From assembly GCF_001467745.1 (NCBI RefSeq), contig NZ_LNYG01000012.1:80996-144995 (forward strand): DNA of 64,000 nt, written 5' to 3'. This DNA comes from Legionella jamestowniensis. Its GTDB lineage: Bacteria; Pseudomonadota; Gammaproteobacteria; Legionellales; Legionellaceae. The notes beneath the pieces were generated by a model that ran no database searches, was not told the DNA's origin, and worked only from the letters and a program-made list of their open reading frames with translations. Positions 52,933 to 63,094 of the stretch are shown one piece after another; position 1 is the stretch's first letter; the number at the start of each line of letters is the position of its first letter. Made by a program: the position numbers and the translations under genes.

Positions 52933-54081
52933 ATGCGTATACTTATCGTAGGTGCCGGTATTGCAGGTCTAACTTTAGCTGCCTTGCTTAAACAACGAGG
53001 CATTAAAAGTGAAATTATCGAGCGACAACCCGATTTTGCTCATAGTGGTTACATGTTAGGACTCTATCCCTTAGGCAGTAAAGTGTTGTATGGTTTAAAT
53101 TTAATGCAGCATTTTCTGGAAGCAACCACAGCTGGTGACACTTACGTGATGTGCAGCGGTGACGGTTCTGTTATTCAAGAATTAGCATTTCACCAGCTCT
53201 TTACTAATTATGGACCTTACCGTTGCTGTTCACGCAAGGCATTAATTGAAACCTTAATGAACGGTTGTGAAGGGTTAACGATTAAATTCAATACCACAAT
53301 ACAAACTCTTAATCAGTTTAATGCTAAAGTTCATGCAATTTTGACGGATGGGACTCAAGGCGAATATGATCTCGTGGTGGGCGCCGATGGCATGCACTCC
53401 AGCGTTCGAAAACTGATTTTTACACCCAAGGACTATCAATATTACGATACTGGCTGGGGTGGTTGGGTATGGTGGTCTAATGATGAAAAACTGAATGAAA
53501 ATGAAATAAGAGAATTTTGGGGGGCAGGTAAGTTTTTCGGTATTTATCCTATCAAGGATAAATTTGGAGTGATTGCCGCAGGCCCCTCACCTAAGAAAGA
53601 AGCAAAGCTTTATCCTGGCCGTGCTGAAGATATTATAAGGCGCTTTCCAGAACTTCATAGTCTATATCCAAACATTTTTTCACAAATACCTGCAGATGAA
53701 GATGAGTCATTTTTTTATTGGCCTTTAAGTGACGTGCGCTCTACCCATTGGTATAAAGATCGCATTGTACTTTTAGGTGATGCCGCAGCAGGTTTTTTAC
53801 CCACAGCAGGAATCGGTGCGTCAATGGCTATGGAATCGGCTGCAGTGTTGGCAGAAGAACTATCAAGGACCGACACTACTTATCTTCACTGGGCGTTGTC
53901 GCTTTATCAAAAACGTCGACAACAAAGAGTGGAAAAAACCCAAAGCGATTCGCGTCAATTAGCAAAATATATGTTCGTAGAATCAAAGTTTTGGGCAAAT
54001 TTGAGAAACAAATTATTAAAATACTATTCCCTTAAGAGTATGGCTAAAGAGATTGATAAAAGCTTTCAGGAGCCTATTTAA
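52933..54081 (+). CDS. FAD-dependent monooxygenase (PHBH/UbiH fold)
   Basis: 382 residues. The FAD fold MRILIVGAGIAGLTLAALL is at the extreme N-terminus, followed by E-R in IIERQPDF. The DG motif is LVVGADGMHSSVRK, and the second FAD motif IVLLGDAAAGFLPTAGIGASMAMESA (core GDAA...P..G.G) lies near 290. It is a class A flavin monooxygenase; the acceptor, possibly an aromatic or tetracycline-like compound, is unknown. The membrane-protein gene that follows begins with a TTG directly after its stop. Confidence 0.87.
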   Translation: MRILIVGAGIAGLTLAALLKQRGIKSEIIERQPDFAHSGYMLGLYPLGSKVLYGLNLMQHFLEATTAGDTYVMCSGDGSVIQELAFHQLFTNYGPYRCCSRKALIETLMNGCEGLTIKFNTTIQTLNQFNAKVHAILTDGTQGEYDLVVGADGMHSSVRKLIFTPKDYQYYDTGWGGWVWWSNDEKLNENEIREFWGAGKFFGIYPIKDKFGVIAAGPSPKKEAKLYPGRAEDIIRRFPELHSLYPNIFSQIPADEDESFFYWPLSDVRSTHWYKDRIVLLGDAAAGFLPTAGIGASMAMESAAVLAEELSRTDTTYLHWALSLYQKRRQQRVEKTQSDSRQLAKYMFVESKFWANLRNKLLKYYSLKSMAKEIDKSFQEPI

Positions 54082-55632
54082 TTGATTTGTTACGCAAATG
54101 ACCGAATTTATTATTATCTAATTCCTTCATTGATGCTTATAGTTACCATTTTTATTGAATGGCAACTGATCCTTTCCATTAACCATTCTTTTTTCAGTTA
54201 CTCTCTTGATGACCCCTATATTCATTTATCCTTAGCTAAATATATTGGCATGGGTGAATACGGTTTTAATAGAGGTGAATTTTCCAGTCCATCATCGAGC
54301 ATACTCTGGCCTTTCTTACTTGCCCCTTTTTCTTATTTCTCTTTTTTTGAGTTTGTTCCTCTCTTCCTTAATAGCCTTATTTCCTGGTTTATTTTGCTTG
54401 TCTTTATTTCTGTTTGTTTATCCGTAGAGACTGCTCAACAAAAAATACAATGGAGAAATATAGTACTTTTTTGCTTGCTAATTCCTTCGCTAAATTTAAT
54501 TGGTCTTATATTTTCAGGGATGGAGCATTCTCTGCAAATGTTTTTAAGTGTACTTATTATGGCGGGACTTATCGAAGAAAACAAAACTCAACGTTTCCCA
54601 CGGTGGTTAGCGCTTGTTATTATCTTAGCGCCTTTGGTGCGCTATGAAACCTTAGCCCTGTCCGTACCCGCTTTGATTTTATTATTTTACAGAGGACACC
54701 GAAAAAAAGCATTGTATGCAGGCCTTCTTATGTTGAGTTTTTTAGGGCTTTTTTCCCTTTTTTTATATTCTATTGGCCAACCGCCTTTAACAGCTTCCGT
54801 TTTACTTAAAATCGATTTTGGATACAACGCTTCCTGGGATGAAAAATTATTGGAAGGACTTAGTATAAATTTGACACAGCGTCAAGCTTTAATCTTTCTC
54901 ATGCTCGCATTTATTTTAATAGTCATCATTGCCTTCTCCAACCTGGCTACTGCAAAAAAACAATTATTAATGATTGCTGCTTCGGCTTTGATACTTCATT
55001 TGGGTTTGGGTAGATTTAACTGGTTTCATCGCTATGAAGTTTATCTCTATGCAGCTGTATTATTATTGATTTTTTACCTTTATTTTGAGAATTACCATAG
55101 CCTTAAAAATCCTGTTTTATGGTACATAACTTTTGTTGGCGGTCTTATTTTTAGCAGTTATCCCTATTTTACAGTATTGGTAAGTTTGCCAAAAGCAACC
55201 AACAACATTTATCAACAGCAATTTCAAATGAGAAGATTTGTCCTGGACTGGCTTAAAGCGCCGGTCGCTGTCAATGATATAGGTTGGATTTCTTTCAATA
55301 ATCCCTACTATGTTTTAGATCTTTGGGGATTGGGGAATTATGAAAGCTATCTAAAAAGAAGAAACGAGAAAAATCCCATGTGGATGGATGAGGCTGTAAA
55401 AAAAGCGGATATTAAGCTGGTTATGCTATACAACAATTGGTTTTATACGCTACCTAGGAACTGGGTATTATTAGGTTGTTTATCTTTTGCAGGCTCTCGC
55501 GTCTCAGCGGCAAACAAAACGGTTTACTTTTATGCTACTGAACAAAATTATATTCCAGAACTTAAACAATTAATTCATTCTTTTATAAAAACCTTGCCGC
55601 AGGAAGATAAGTTTAGCTTTGATTGTAAATAA
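54082..55632 (+). CDS. Polytopic membrane protein, glycosyltransferase-like
   Basis: 516 residues with about ten membrane helices. After the first helix comes YSLDDPYIHLSLAKYIGMGEYGFNRGE, where DDPY/D-x-Y stands as the catalytic acidic pair does in GT-C glycosyltransferases (GT39/ArnT-like). A soluble C-terminal part follows from about 380. The start is a TTG at 54082 directly after the preceding stop codon, supported by AGGAG 9 bases upstream; the first ATG in frame is inside helix 1. It would transfer a polyprenyl-linked sugar in the periplasm. Confidence in the gene is high, in the function moderate. Confidence 0.65.
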   Translation: MICYANDRIYYYLIPSLMLIVTIFIEWQLILSINHSFFSYSLDDPYIHLSLAKYIGMGEYGFNRGEFSSPSSSILWPFLLAPFSYFSFFEFVPLFLNSLISWFILLVFISVCLSVETAQQKIQWRNIVLFCLLIPSLNLIGLIFSGMEHSLQMFLSVLIMAGLIEENKTQRFPRWLALVIILAPLVRYETLALSVPALILLFYRGHRKKALYAGLLMLSFLGLFSLFLYSIGQPPLTASVLLKIDFGYNASWDEKLLEGLSINLTQRQALIFLMLAFILIVIIAFSNLATAKKQLLMIAASALILHLGLGRFNWFHRYEVYLYAAVLLLIFYLYFENYHSLKNPVLWYITFVGGLIFSSYPYFTVLVSLPKATNNIYQQQFQMRRFVLDWLKAPVAVNDIGWISFNNPYYVLDLWGLGNYESYLKRRNEKNPMWMDEAVKKADIKLVMLYNNWFYTLPRNWVLLGCLSFAGSRVSAANKTVYFYATEQNYIPELKQLIHSFIKTLPQEDKFSFDCK

Positions 55633-55788
55633 TTTTTTAAAAACCTAACTGTTACATCAAAACAAGTAGTTTGGATGCATTACCGGCCATCGGTAGGCTC
55701 TGTCCCAATTCAATTTCCAAATAAAAGAATGTGCCATACTTGATAAAGAAATATTTTGTTATTAAAGAACATATCTTAAGAAAAATTC

Positions 55789-56790
55789 ATGGCAACTACG
55801 AAAGGATGGCTTCATTTAACACCGCAGGGGCTTTATTGTAGTCCTGGTAAATTTTATATTGACCCTGTGGAAAAAGTGGAGCGGGCAGTCATCACACACG
55901 CGCATAGCGACCATGCGTTATCAGGCCACCATCGTATTCTAGCCAGTCCAGAAACCGTGGCCATTATGCAATTACGCTATGGAAAAGAATCTACTTATCA
56001 TTGGCAAAGTTTATACTGCTTTAACTCTCTTGTAACTAATCAAGTGAGATTGAGCTTCTTTCCTGCCGGGCATGTCTTGGGAAGTGTACAGGTTGTCCTT
56101 GAATACGCAAACAACCGTATTGTTATTTCTGGTGATTATAAGAGGCGCTATGATCCTACCTGTCTCCCTTTCGAGGCAGTTACTTGCGATGTGTTTGTTA
56201 CCGAAGCCACATTCGGCTTGCCAATTTTTAAACACCCACCTATTGAAAATGAACTTAAAAAATTATTAGATTCTCTGACAACCTTCTCTAGCTGTCATCT
56301 TGTAGGCGTATATCCGTTAGGAAAATGTCAACGATTAATCAAATCATTACGGTTATTTGGTTATCATGAGCCTATATACCTTCATGGTGCGCTGGTTAAA
56401 TTGTGTCAACTTTATGAGTCTTTTGGTATCCCACTGGGTGAACTCAGACTCGCGAACACACTGGATGCGAAAGCTTCAGCCGGAAAAATAATATTGTGCC
56501 CTCCTGCAGCTCTTAATGACAGATGGACACGGCGTTTTGGTAATTTAGTGAGAGCACTTGCCTCAGGATGGATGCAAATTCGTGCGCGAGCCAAGCAAAA
56601 ATCAGTTGAATTGCCGCTTATTATTTCTGACCATGCGGATTGGCCTGAATTGTTAAAAACCATTCAGGAAGTTCAACCTCAAGAAATCTGGGTTACTCAT
56701 GGGCAGGAAGAAGCATTAGCCTATCAAGCGATGAAAGAAGGTTATAAAGCACATCCGTTACATCTTGTGGGCTATGGGGATGAGGATTGA
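55789..56790 (+). CDS. Ligase-associated DNA exonuclease (metallo-beta-lactamase fold)
   Basis: 333 residues. H37-x-H39-x-D41-H42 lies in THAHSDHALSGH, the beta-CASP/MBL metal site. FPAGHVLGS, ISGDYKRRYDPT, TEATFG and ISDHADWPEL provide the other ligands. This is the Exo partner that precedes ATP-dependent DNA ligase in many bacteria, often with an Lhr helicase, thought to form a DNA repair set. The ligase gene begins 3 bases after the stop codon. No helicase gene is present in this window. Confidence 0.92.
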   Translation: MATTKGWLHLTPQGLYCSPGKFYIDPVEKVERAVITHAHSDHALSGHHRILASPETVAIMQLRYGKESTYHWQSLYCFNSLVTNQVRLSFFPAGHVLGSVQVVLEYANNRIVISGDYKRRYDPTCLPFEAVTCDVFVTEATFGLPIFKHPPIENELKKLLDSLTTFSSCHLVGVYPLGKCQRLIKSLRLFGYHEPIYLHGALVKLCQLYESFGIPLGELRLANTLDAKASAGKIILCPPAALNDRWTRRFGNLVRALASGWMQIRARAKQKSVELPLIISDHADWPELLKTIQEVQPQEIWVTHGQEEALAYQAMKEGYKAHPLHLVGYGDED

Positions 56791-56793
56791 AAA

Positions 56794-58371
56794 ATGAAAA
56801 AATTCGCTCAGTTATTGAATAGTCTTTATTTTTCATATAGCAATCTCACCAAATTACGCTTGTTACAACATTTTTTTGCAACAACCTCCGATCCCGAACG
56901 AGGATATGCCATTGCCATTCTGGCTGATACCCTGGAGTTTCCTACATTTAAACGTGCCCTGATACGGGAATTAATTGATCAACGAATAGACCCCTACTTA
57001 TTCACCTTGGCTAACGATTATGTAGGTGATGTTTCCGAAACATTGGCGTTGGCATGGCCTGACACAGCAAAAACAACCTCATATCTACCAAGTCTTACCG
57101 AAGTTATTTACACTTTCAATACGATACCTGACAACCAGATGGCCGCCCATCTTGTTAAATTATTAAACAATTCTAATGTCATTGAGCGTTGGGCATTATT
57201 AAAATTAGGCACAGGAAGTTTACGGGTCGGCGTTTCTGCGCGCTTTGTCAAAAAGGCGTTGGCTCAATACGGAAAGGTGGATATTAAAGACATTGAGCAT
57301 GTTTGGTATGGTTTGAATCCCCCTTATACAGAGTTATTTGCCTGGCTTGAAGGGAAACAAGGAACACCTGAAATAGCTGAAGCTGTTTTTTTTCATCCAG
57401 TCATGTTATCTCATCCTCTCAAAGCAAAAGACTTCCCTTTAATTACCGCTGAGGATTTTTTTGCTGAGCATAAATACGATGGTATTCGGGTGCAACTGGT
57501 CAGCAACGGCCAGAACAAAGCCCTCTATTCCCGCACGGGTGATAATATTAGCGCTTCATTTCCGGACGTGCTAAGTGAGATAAATACTGATGTGGTGCTG
57601 GATGGTGAATTAGTGATTCAAAGTCAAACGACTATCGGTAGTTTTAATGATTTGCAACAGCGGTTGAATCGTAAAAAAATTAGCGACAAAATTCTTAGAG
57701 AGCAGCCTGCAGCTATTATCCTATATGACATTTTGAAAGAAGGTTTTACTGATTTTCGAACCTTACCTTTAAAAGAACGACGCCGAAAACTTCAAGATTG
57801 GTATAAACGTCACCAACCCTCAAATATGTGGTTATCACAGCTGTTATCTTTCAACGACACAGAAGGTCTTTTAAAACTCAAAGAAACCGTTCTTGCAGAG
57901 CAACATATCGCGGTTGAAGGTTTGATGCTAAAACGTAAAACCAGCCCTTATATTGCTGGTAGGCCAGTAGGACATTGGTACAAATGGAAAAGAGATCCAC
58001 ATTTAATCGATGCGGTGCTAATGTACGCACAACGAGGTCATGGAAAACGCTCTTCATATTATTCAGATTATACATTCGGCCTATGGCAGGATAATACGTT
58101 ACTACCTGTCGGTAAGGCTTATTTTGGCTTCACCGATGAAGAATTATATCAATTGGACAAGTGGATCCGTCATCATACCCAGCACCACTATGGGCCAGTG
58201 AGGGAGGTGGAAAAAGCGTTGGTTTTTGAAGTGGCATTTGATGCTGTTAATCTTTCTTCACGCCATAAATCAGGCGTGGCTTTGCGTTTTCCCCGAATTC
58301 ATCGAATCCGCTGGGATAAGCCCGCTAGCGAAGCAGATCAGCTGGAAACCCTCTTAGCTCTCATTAAATAA
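56794..58371 (+). CDS. ATP-dependent DNA ligase (LigC/LigB type)
   Basis: 525 residues. Motif I is EHKYDGIR with adenylated Lys at K227. The N-terminal 200 residues are the helical DNA-binding domain. YSRTGDNISASFP (motif Ia-like), LDGELV (III), EGLMLKR (IV) and WYKWKRDP (V) follow, and the C-terminal OB fold ends with VALRFPRIHRIRWDKP (motif VI region). It seals nicks in repair, paired with the exonuclease encoded 3 bases upstream. This is separate from the NAD-dependent replicative ligase expected elsewhere. Confidence 0.94.
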   Translation: MKKFAQLLNSLYFSYSNLTKLRLLQHFFATTSDPERGYAIAILADTLEFPTFKRALIRELIDQRIDPYLFTLANDYVGDVSETLALAWPDTAKTTSYLPSLTEVIYTFNTIPDNQMAAHLVKLLNNSNVIERWALLKLGTGSLRVGVSARFVKKALAQYGKVDIKDIEHVWYGLNPPYTELFAWLEGKQGTPEIAEAVFFHPVMLSHPLKAKDFPLITAEDFFAEHKYDGIRVQLVSNGQNKALYSRTGDNISASFPDVLSEINTDVVLDGELVIQSQTTIGSFNDLQQRLNRKKISDKILREQPAAIILYDILKEGFTDFRTLPLKERRRKLQDWYKRHQPSNMWLSQLLSFNDTEGLLKLKETVLAEQHIAVEGLMLKRKTSPYIAGRPVGHWYKWKRDPHLIDAVLMYAQRGHGKRSSYYSDYTFGLWQDNTLLPVGKAYFGFTDEELYQLDKWIRHHTQHHYGPVREVEKALVFEVAFDAVNLSSRHKSGVALRFPRIHRIRWDKPASEADQLETLLALIK

Positions 58372-58529
58372 TCAAGGGCCTCATCTTATTTTTAAAAATT
58401 TTTGTTATCCCTTATGCTTATTTGGGTTTGTTATTCAGCCCAATACCAGCTGGTTTTTTTTCATCGATGTGATAAAGTTTGATGCTAAATTTCATTCTTT
58501 ATTCCCTAGTTGAACAGAAGAGAGGTCTT

Positions 58530-59600
58530 GTGAGTCGTGAGTTTATTTATCGTCTTTTCTTTCAAAAGCCTATCTACATAAGACTGCTCTTATTAACGAT
58601 TGCGTGTACCCTTTTAATTTTCGCCTATTATCTTTTTTATGGATTAAATAAACATATAGATAACGACCCCCTCAAAATTGTCGAAGTAGAAGAGATAACA
58701 CTCAAAAACATTCAGCAAACAGCCCGGCTTATTGGGACTATTCATCCTAAACACGCCACCGTTTTAATCGCTAAGGGCAATGGGATGCTTGATTTATTGG
58801 TCGCTACTGGTCAATACGTTACCAAAGGCAGTCTAATTGCCAAAATTGACAATCCCGACCTGGAAAAAAACCATCAACTGTCTGAAACCGCGGAAAATAT
58901 CGCAAAAACACAGTACGATCGCTTATCAAGTATACTCAAAACGGGTTATGTCAGCACAAAGGAAGTTGAAGAAAAAAAGCAAGCCTGGATAGAAGCATCG
59001 AAAAACCTTTCCAATACCAAAATAGAGCTCGATACGATGCGTTTTTACGCACCCTTCAACGGGATTATAGGCGCTTACAAGAAAAGAGAGGGAACCCAAG
59101 TGAATGTGGGCGACCCCATTGTTACTTTATACGACCCTGCAAGCTTAGCAGTTGATTTTGATATTCCTTGTACAACGATTAAAGCAATAAGAGAAGGCCA
59201 GGAAGTGCGTGTATTGGGTAAGCATTATCCACTTACCCATGTCCAAAAAATGATTGATGAAGAGACCCACATGTGCCCAGCGGATGTCGATATTCACTGC
59301 GAAGATTGTGTCATAGGAGCGAGTGTTGACGTAGAACTTGTAATACGGGAAAAGAAAAATGTGATGGTTATTCCCTCTCAAGCCACTTTTCTTCGCAATG
59401 GGAAACGTTTTGTCTATATTGTCAACAATCACAAGATTGAGTTAGCCTCCATTCATACAGGTCTTAGGGATAAAGCTTATATTGAAGTCACTTCTGGTTT
59501 AAAACCTGGGCAAATACTTGTCGTTAAAGGCCAAGAGCGTTTGTATCCTGGGATGACTGTAGGGATTTATAAACCGACACCTACCATAAGAAGATTATGA
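58530..59600 (+). CDS. RND efflux periplasmic adaptor with a Cys-rich insert
   Basis: 356 residues. A single membrane anchor (about 12-36) is followed by the lipoyl half-motif VLIAKGNGMLDLLVATGQYVTKGSLIAKIDNPD, a helical hairpin and the second lipoyl half (APFNGIIGAYKKREGTQVNVGD). A beta-barrel and a membrane-proximal domain follow. Unusually, the barrel holds ETHMCPADVDIHCEDC, that is three Cys and two His in 16 residues, which could bind metal or form a disulfide. The GTG at 58530 has AGAGG four bases upstream; an ATG at 58482 is the alternative. The permease gene overlaps by four bases. Confidence 0.82.
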   Translation: MSREFIYRLFFQKPIYIRLLLLTIACTLLIFAYYLFYGLNKHIDNDPLKIVEVEEITLKNIQQTARLIGTIHPKHATVLIAKGNGMLDLLVATGQYVTKGSLIAKIDNPDLEKNHQLSETAENIAKTQYDRLSSILKTGYVSTKEVEEKKQAWIEASKNLSNTKIELDTMRFYAPFNGIIGAYKKREGTQVNVGDPIVTLYDPASLAVDFDIPCTTIKAIREGQEVRVLGKHYPLTHVQKMIDEETHMCPADVDIHCEDCVIGASVDVELVIREKKNVMVIPSQATFLRNGKRFVYIVNNHKIELASIHTGLRDKAYIEVTSGLKPGQILVVKGQERLYPGMTVGIYKPTPTIRRL

Positions 59601-62600
59601 ATCTGCCCCCTTATTTTATTAAACATCCTGTTATAGCTATTGTGCTTAACTGCATGCTCATCGTAATAGGCTTGCTTTGTCTGTCTTCTTTGCCTGTTCG
59701 AGAATACCCGAATATTAGTTTTCCGACCATTACAGTTTCAACCACTTATCCCAATGCCAGTTCGGAGCTTGTTGAATCAGACGTTACTACCATATTGGAA
59801 GAGCGGTTGGCCGGTGTAGAAGGATTGGAAACCATTACCTCTCAATCCAGCTCTGGCTCTTCCTACATTACGCTTTCTTTTCGTTCTGGCATTTCTATGG
59901 ACAGAGCATTGAGTGCTACTCAGGACGCTGTTACATTGGCGAAACCTTTACTTCCTGTAGAAGTAAAAACCCCTGCAATCGAACGACAGAAAAAATCGAA
60001 TGGCTTACCTTTTATCGGCTTATCACTTGAATCGTCTTCTATGGATTTTGGTGAATTGACACATTTTGCCAATCTTAATTTAAAAAATACATTTCGCAGC
60101 TTAAAAGGCGTCTCTTCTGTTGATGTTTGGGGACAACCTTATACTTATGCAATTCGTCTTGATCCTAAAAAATTATTCTCTTTTGGCATTAATGTAGACG
60201 AAGTATTTGATGCCATTGGCAAAAGTAGCGTATCTCTTCCAGCCGGTAACTTTCAAAACAAAATTCCAAGTACTGTCGACTTTGAATTAAAAACAGTCAG
60301 AGATTATGAGAATTTATTAATAAAAACCAATAACCATCACCCTGTATTTCTTAAATCGATTGCTAAAGTTAAGCTTACAACCGACAAAGACCGCATGCGC
60401 GTCAGAGTCAATGGGCATGCGGGACTGGCCTTGGCAATCAATCGCGCTGATGATGCCAATCCTCTTGAAGTTTCCAAATTGGTTCGCCAAGAACTGAATC
60501 ATTTAAAGGAAAATTTACCGGACGATGTCAAAATTAACGCCATTATCGATCAATCTGATTTTATTAATGCCTCACTGAAAAATATTCAATCCTCAATTGT
60601 AGAAGCAATCATTTTAGTACTCGTTATTGTTTTTATCTTCTTGAGAAACGGCAGAGCAACGCTTATACCATTGGTAACTATCCCTATTTCCCTATTAGGT
60701 TCATTAATTTTTTTAAAATTATTTGGTTTTTCAATCAATCTCATGACGCTTTTGGCCATGGTTTTAGCTGTAGGCCTTGTTGTTGATGATGCAATCATTG
60801 TTTTGGAAAATATTTGGCGTCATATAGAAGAGGGTTTATCGCCATTGGATGCAGCCATGCAAGGCTCAAAAGAAATTGGCTTCGCCATTGTGGCCATGAC
60901 TTTAACATTAGCCAGTGTTTATGCACCGGTTGCCTTTATTCCAGGGATGCTTGGACAAATTTTTATTGAATTTGCAGTCGCCTTGGCTGGAAGTGTATTT
61001 ATTTCTGGCTTAGTCTCACTAACATTGTCTCCTTTAATGTGCGCCCGCTTTTTAAATAAAAATAGCAAACCTCTATGGCCTCGATTTGATTATTATCTAA
61101 AAGTATTGGAACAAAAATATGCCAGTATTCTAAGCCACACTATTGAACGAAAAAAACTCATCGTCGCTGGCCTGGTTTGTTTTCTTGGTTGTAGCTTATT
61201 TTTCTTCAGCTTATTGTCCAAAGAAACAGCACCCAAAGAAGATAGAGGTTTGATAGGGGTTTATACACCGATGCTTGCGGGAGAAAACCTGCAAATATTA
61301 GATAAAAAAATTTCACCGATAGAAAACAAGGTCAAAAGTTTTCCGGATATTAACAATCAATTGACTTTTATTGGCGATTGGGGAGCAAGTGTTGTTTTGC
61401 CGTTAAAACCACACTCTCAAAGAAAACGGTCATCAACAGCGCTAGTCAATGAATTACAACCGCAGCTTAATAATTTTCCCTCAATGGATGCGCATGTATG
61501 GAGTTGGGACACTGCTTTGCCAGGGATAGACGACGCTGGAAGCGGTTCTGAGCTTACGTTAGTTATTTCAACAGTGGATAATTTTCGACAGCTGCTCAAT
61601 GAGGTTGAACAATTAAAACAAACGCTGGATCAAAGCAAGGAATTTGCCTCGATCCGTTATGATTTACGGTTGGATTCAATGGGATACAGTATTGAAATTG
61701 ACAACAATGCATTGTCTCAACTGGGACTTTCAGCCAAACAGGTAGCAAAAACAATCGAAGTATTTTTTAGTGGTGACAAATCTCTTAATTTTCAAAAAGA
61801 TGGTGTGAGCTATAATTTAACGTTGCAAGGGACGCCATCGCCATGGACGTTAAATGAATTATACCTTACTACTCCTTCAGGCAAACATGTTTCTTTAGGT
61901 GCTTTCACCACGATGAAACCTAAAGCCCAACCTCCCACTCTCGATCACCATAATCAAATGCGATCCACCACATTACATGTTGGTCTGTTACCGCAAGATT
62001 CTATTAAAAAAGGGATGGACAAAATTATGACAATGGCAAGAAATGAGTTGCCGGCGCATTATAAAATGACCTGGGAAGGCGCTGCCAAGGCTTATACCCA
62101 GTCATCCAATACGATGGTTGTGCTATTTGTTTTATCGCTTTTTTTTATTTTTGCCATTTTGTCAGTTCAATTTGAAAACTTTATTGATCCATTAATTATT
62201 ATGTTTACCGTTCCTCTGGCAAGTAGTGGTGCGTTATTATTTGCCTATTTATTTAAACAGTCCTTTAATATTTATACCCAGATAGGGCTAATTACTTTAA
62301 TTGGTTTAATCAGTAAACATGGAATTTTAATTGTTGAATTCGCAAATCAATTGAGAAAAACAGGATTATCTGTATTAGAAGCAGCACAAAAAGCTGCTGT
62401 CTTACGTTTACGCCCTATTTTAATGACTACGGGAGCCATGCTTTTTGGTGTTTTCCCACTTATTTTAACGCATGATGCCGGGGCAGAGTCTCGTCACGCG
62501 ATTGGATTTGTTTTACTCGGAGGTTTAAGTTTGGGCACACTGCTGACGCTTTTTGTATTGCCCACAGTTTATTCGATGGTGAAACAAATGACGTTATCTC

Positions 62601-62614
62601 GTGAAGAAAAATAA
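59597..62614 (+). CDS. RND efflux permease
   Basis: 1005 residues, full length, with 12 membrane helices and two large periplasmic loops. The N-terminus NLPPYFIKHPVIAIVLN and SLPVREYPNISFPTI are typical. Proton relay residues lie in AVGLVVDDAIIVLENIWRH (D-D in helix 4), and the C-terminal half has VPLASSGALL and LIGLISKHGILIVEF with the Lys of helix 10. This belongs to the HAE family that exports drugs, solvents or lipids. It forms a pump with the adaptor encoded just upstream; an outer-membrane TolC is expected elsewhere. Confidence 0.93.
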   Translation: MNLPPYFIKHPVIAIVLNCMLIVIGLLCLSSLPVREYPNISFPTITVSTTYPNASSELVESDVTTILEERLAGVEGLETITSQSSSGSSYITLSFRSGISMDRALSATQDAVTLAKPLLPVEVKTPAIERQKKSNGLPFIGLSLESSSMDFGELTHFANLNLKNTFRSLKGVSSVDVWGQPYTYAIRLDPKKLFSFGINVDEVFDAIGKSSVSLPAGNFQNKIPSTVDFELKTVRDYENLLIKTNNHHPVFLKSIAKVKLTTDKDRMRVRVNGHAGLALAINRADDANPLEVSKLVRQELNHLKENLPDDVKINAIIDQSDFINASLKNIQSSIVEAIILVLVIVFIFLRNGRATLIPLVTIPISLLGSLIFLKLFGFSINLMTLLAMVLAVGLVVDDAIIVLENIWRHIEEGLSPLDAAMQGSKEIGFAIVAMTLTLASVYAPVAFIPGMLGQIFIEFAVALAGSVFISGLVSLTLSPLMCARFLNKNSKPLWPRFDYYLKVLEQKYASILSHTIERKKLIVAGLVCFLGCSLFFFSLLSKETAPKEDRGLIGVYTPMLAGENLQILDKKISPIENKVKSFPDINNQLTFIGDWGASVVLPLKPHSQRKRSSTALVNELQPQLNNFPSMDAHVWSWDTALPGIDDAGSGSELTLVISTVDNFRQLLNEVEQLKQTLDQSKEFASIRYDLRLDSMGYSIEIDNNALSQLGLSAKQVAKTIEVFFSGDKSLNFQKDGVSYNLTLQGTPSPWTLNELYLTTPSGKHVSLGAFTTMKPKAQPPTLDHHNQMRSTTLHVGLLPQDSIKKGMDKIMTMARNELPAHYKMTWEGAAKAYTQSSNTMVVLFVLSLFFIFAILSVQFENFIDPLIIMFTVPLASSGALLFAYLFKQSFNIYTQIGLITLIGLISKHGILIVEFANQLRKTGLSVLEAAQKAAVLRLRPILMTTGAMLFGVFPLILTHDAGAESRHAIGFVLLGGLSLGTLLTLFVLPTVYSMVKQMTLSREEK

Positions 62615-62672
62615 TAGGCCTACCTTTAAGCTATAGTTAAACGAGAAGGTGCTTAAGAATAAAGGAATTGCT

Positions 62673-62945
62673 ATGAATGAACTGGATATTCTGATGCTTT
62701 TTTACAATGAAATGAAAGCACAAGGTAAAAGTCGTGATGAAGTATTCTTAAGTATGAATGAATCTGCAGTCAAAACCCTTAGTGAGAAATATGGCGATAG
62801 TGTGACTTTGGAGGAAGTCCATCGATTAACCGACGTTTGCATTGCTAATGAATGGCTTGAACGAACCACTATTGATCCTGGCTATAATTTTTTATCACTG
62901 ACTGCTGCAGGATTACAAATGGCTTTGGTGCATGAATATAGCTAA
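62673..62945 (+). CDS. Small winged-helix-like hypothetical protein
   Basis: 90 residues. Predicted helix-helix-helix-strand order (ELDILMLFYNEM, LEEVHRLTDVCIANEWLERTT, NFLSLTAAGLQMALVH) resembles a winged helix, with YNFLSLT as wing strand. It is not a recognised family. The ATG at 62673 follows AAAGGA by 7 bases; an ATG further up (62649) lacks a site. It is 58 bases after the RND permease and may belong to that transcript; a regulatory role is a guess. Confidence 0.6.
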   Translation: MNELDILMLFYNEMKAQGKSRDEVFLSMNESAVKTLSEKYGDSVTLEEVHRLTDVCIANEWLERTTIDPGYNFLSLTAAGLQMALVHEYS

Positions 62946-63094
62946 AAGCTTTCGCGAAGCAATTGATAATAATAGACACCATTTAAAATAACTACAGCAA
63001 AAACAATAACTTTTTTATTTATTTAACTGCCATTACAGATTTGATGTTATTCCTTGGGTTTGCATTAAACTCAATTTCGTGTAAAATTTGTCCA

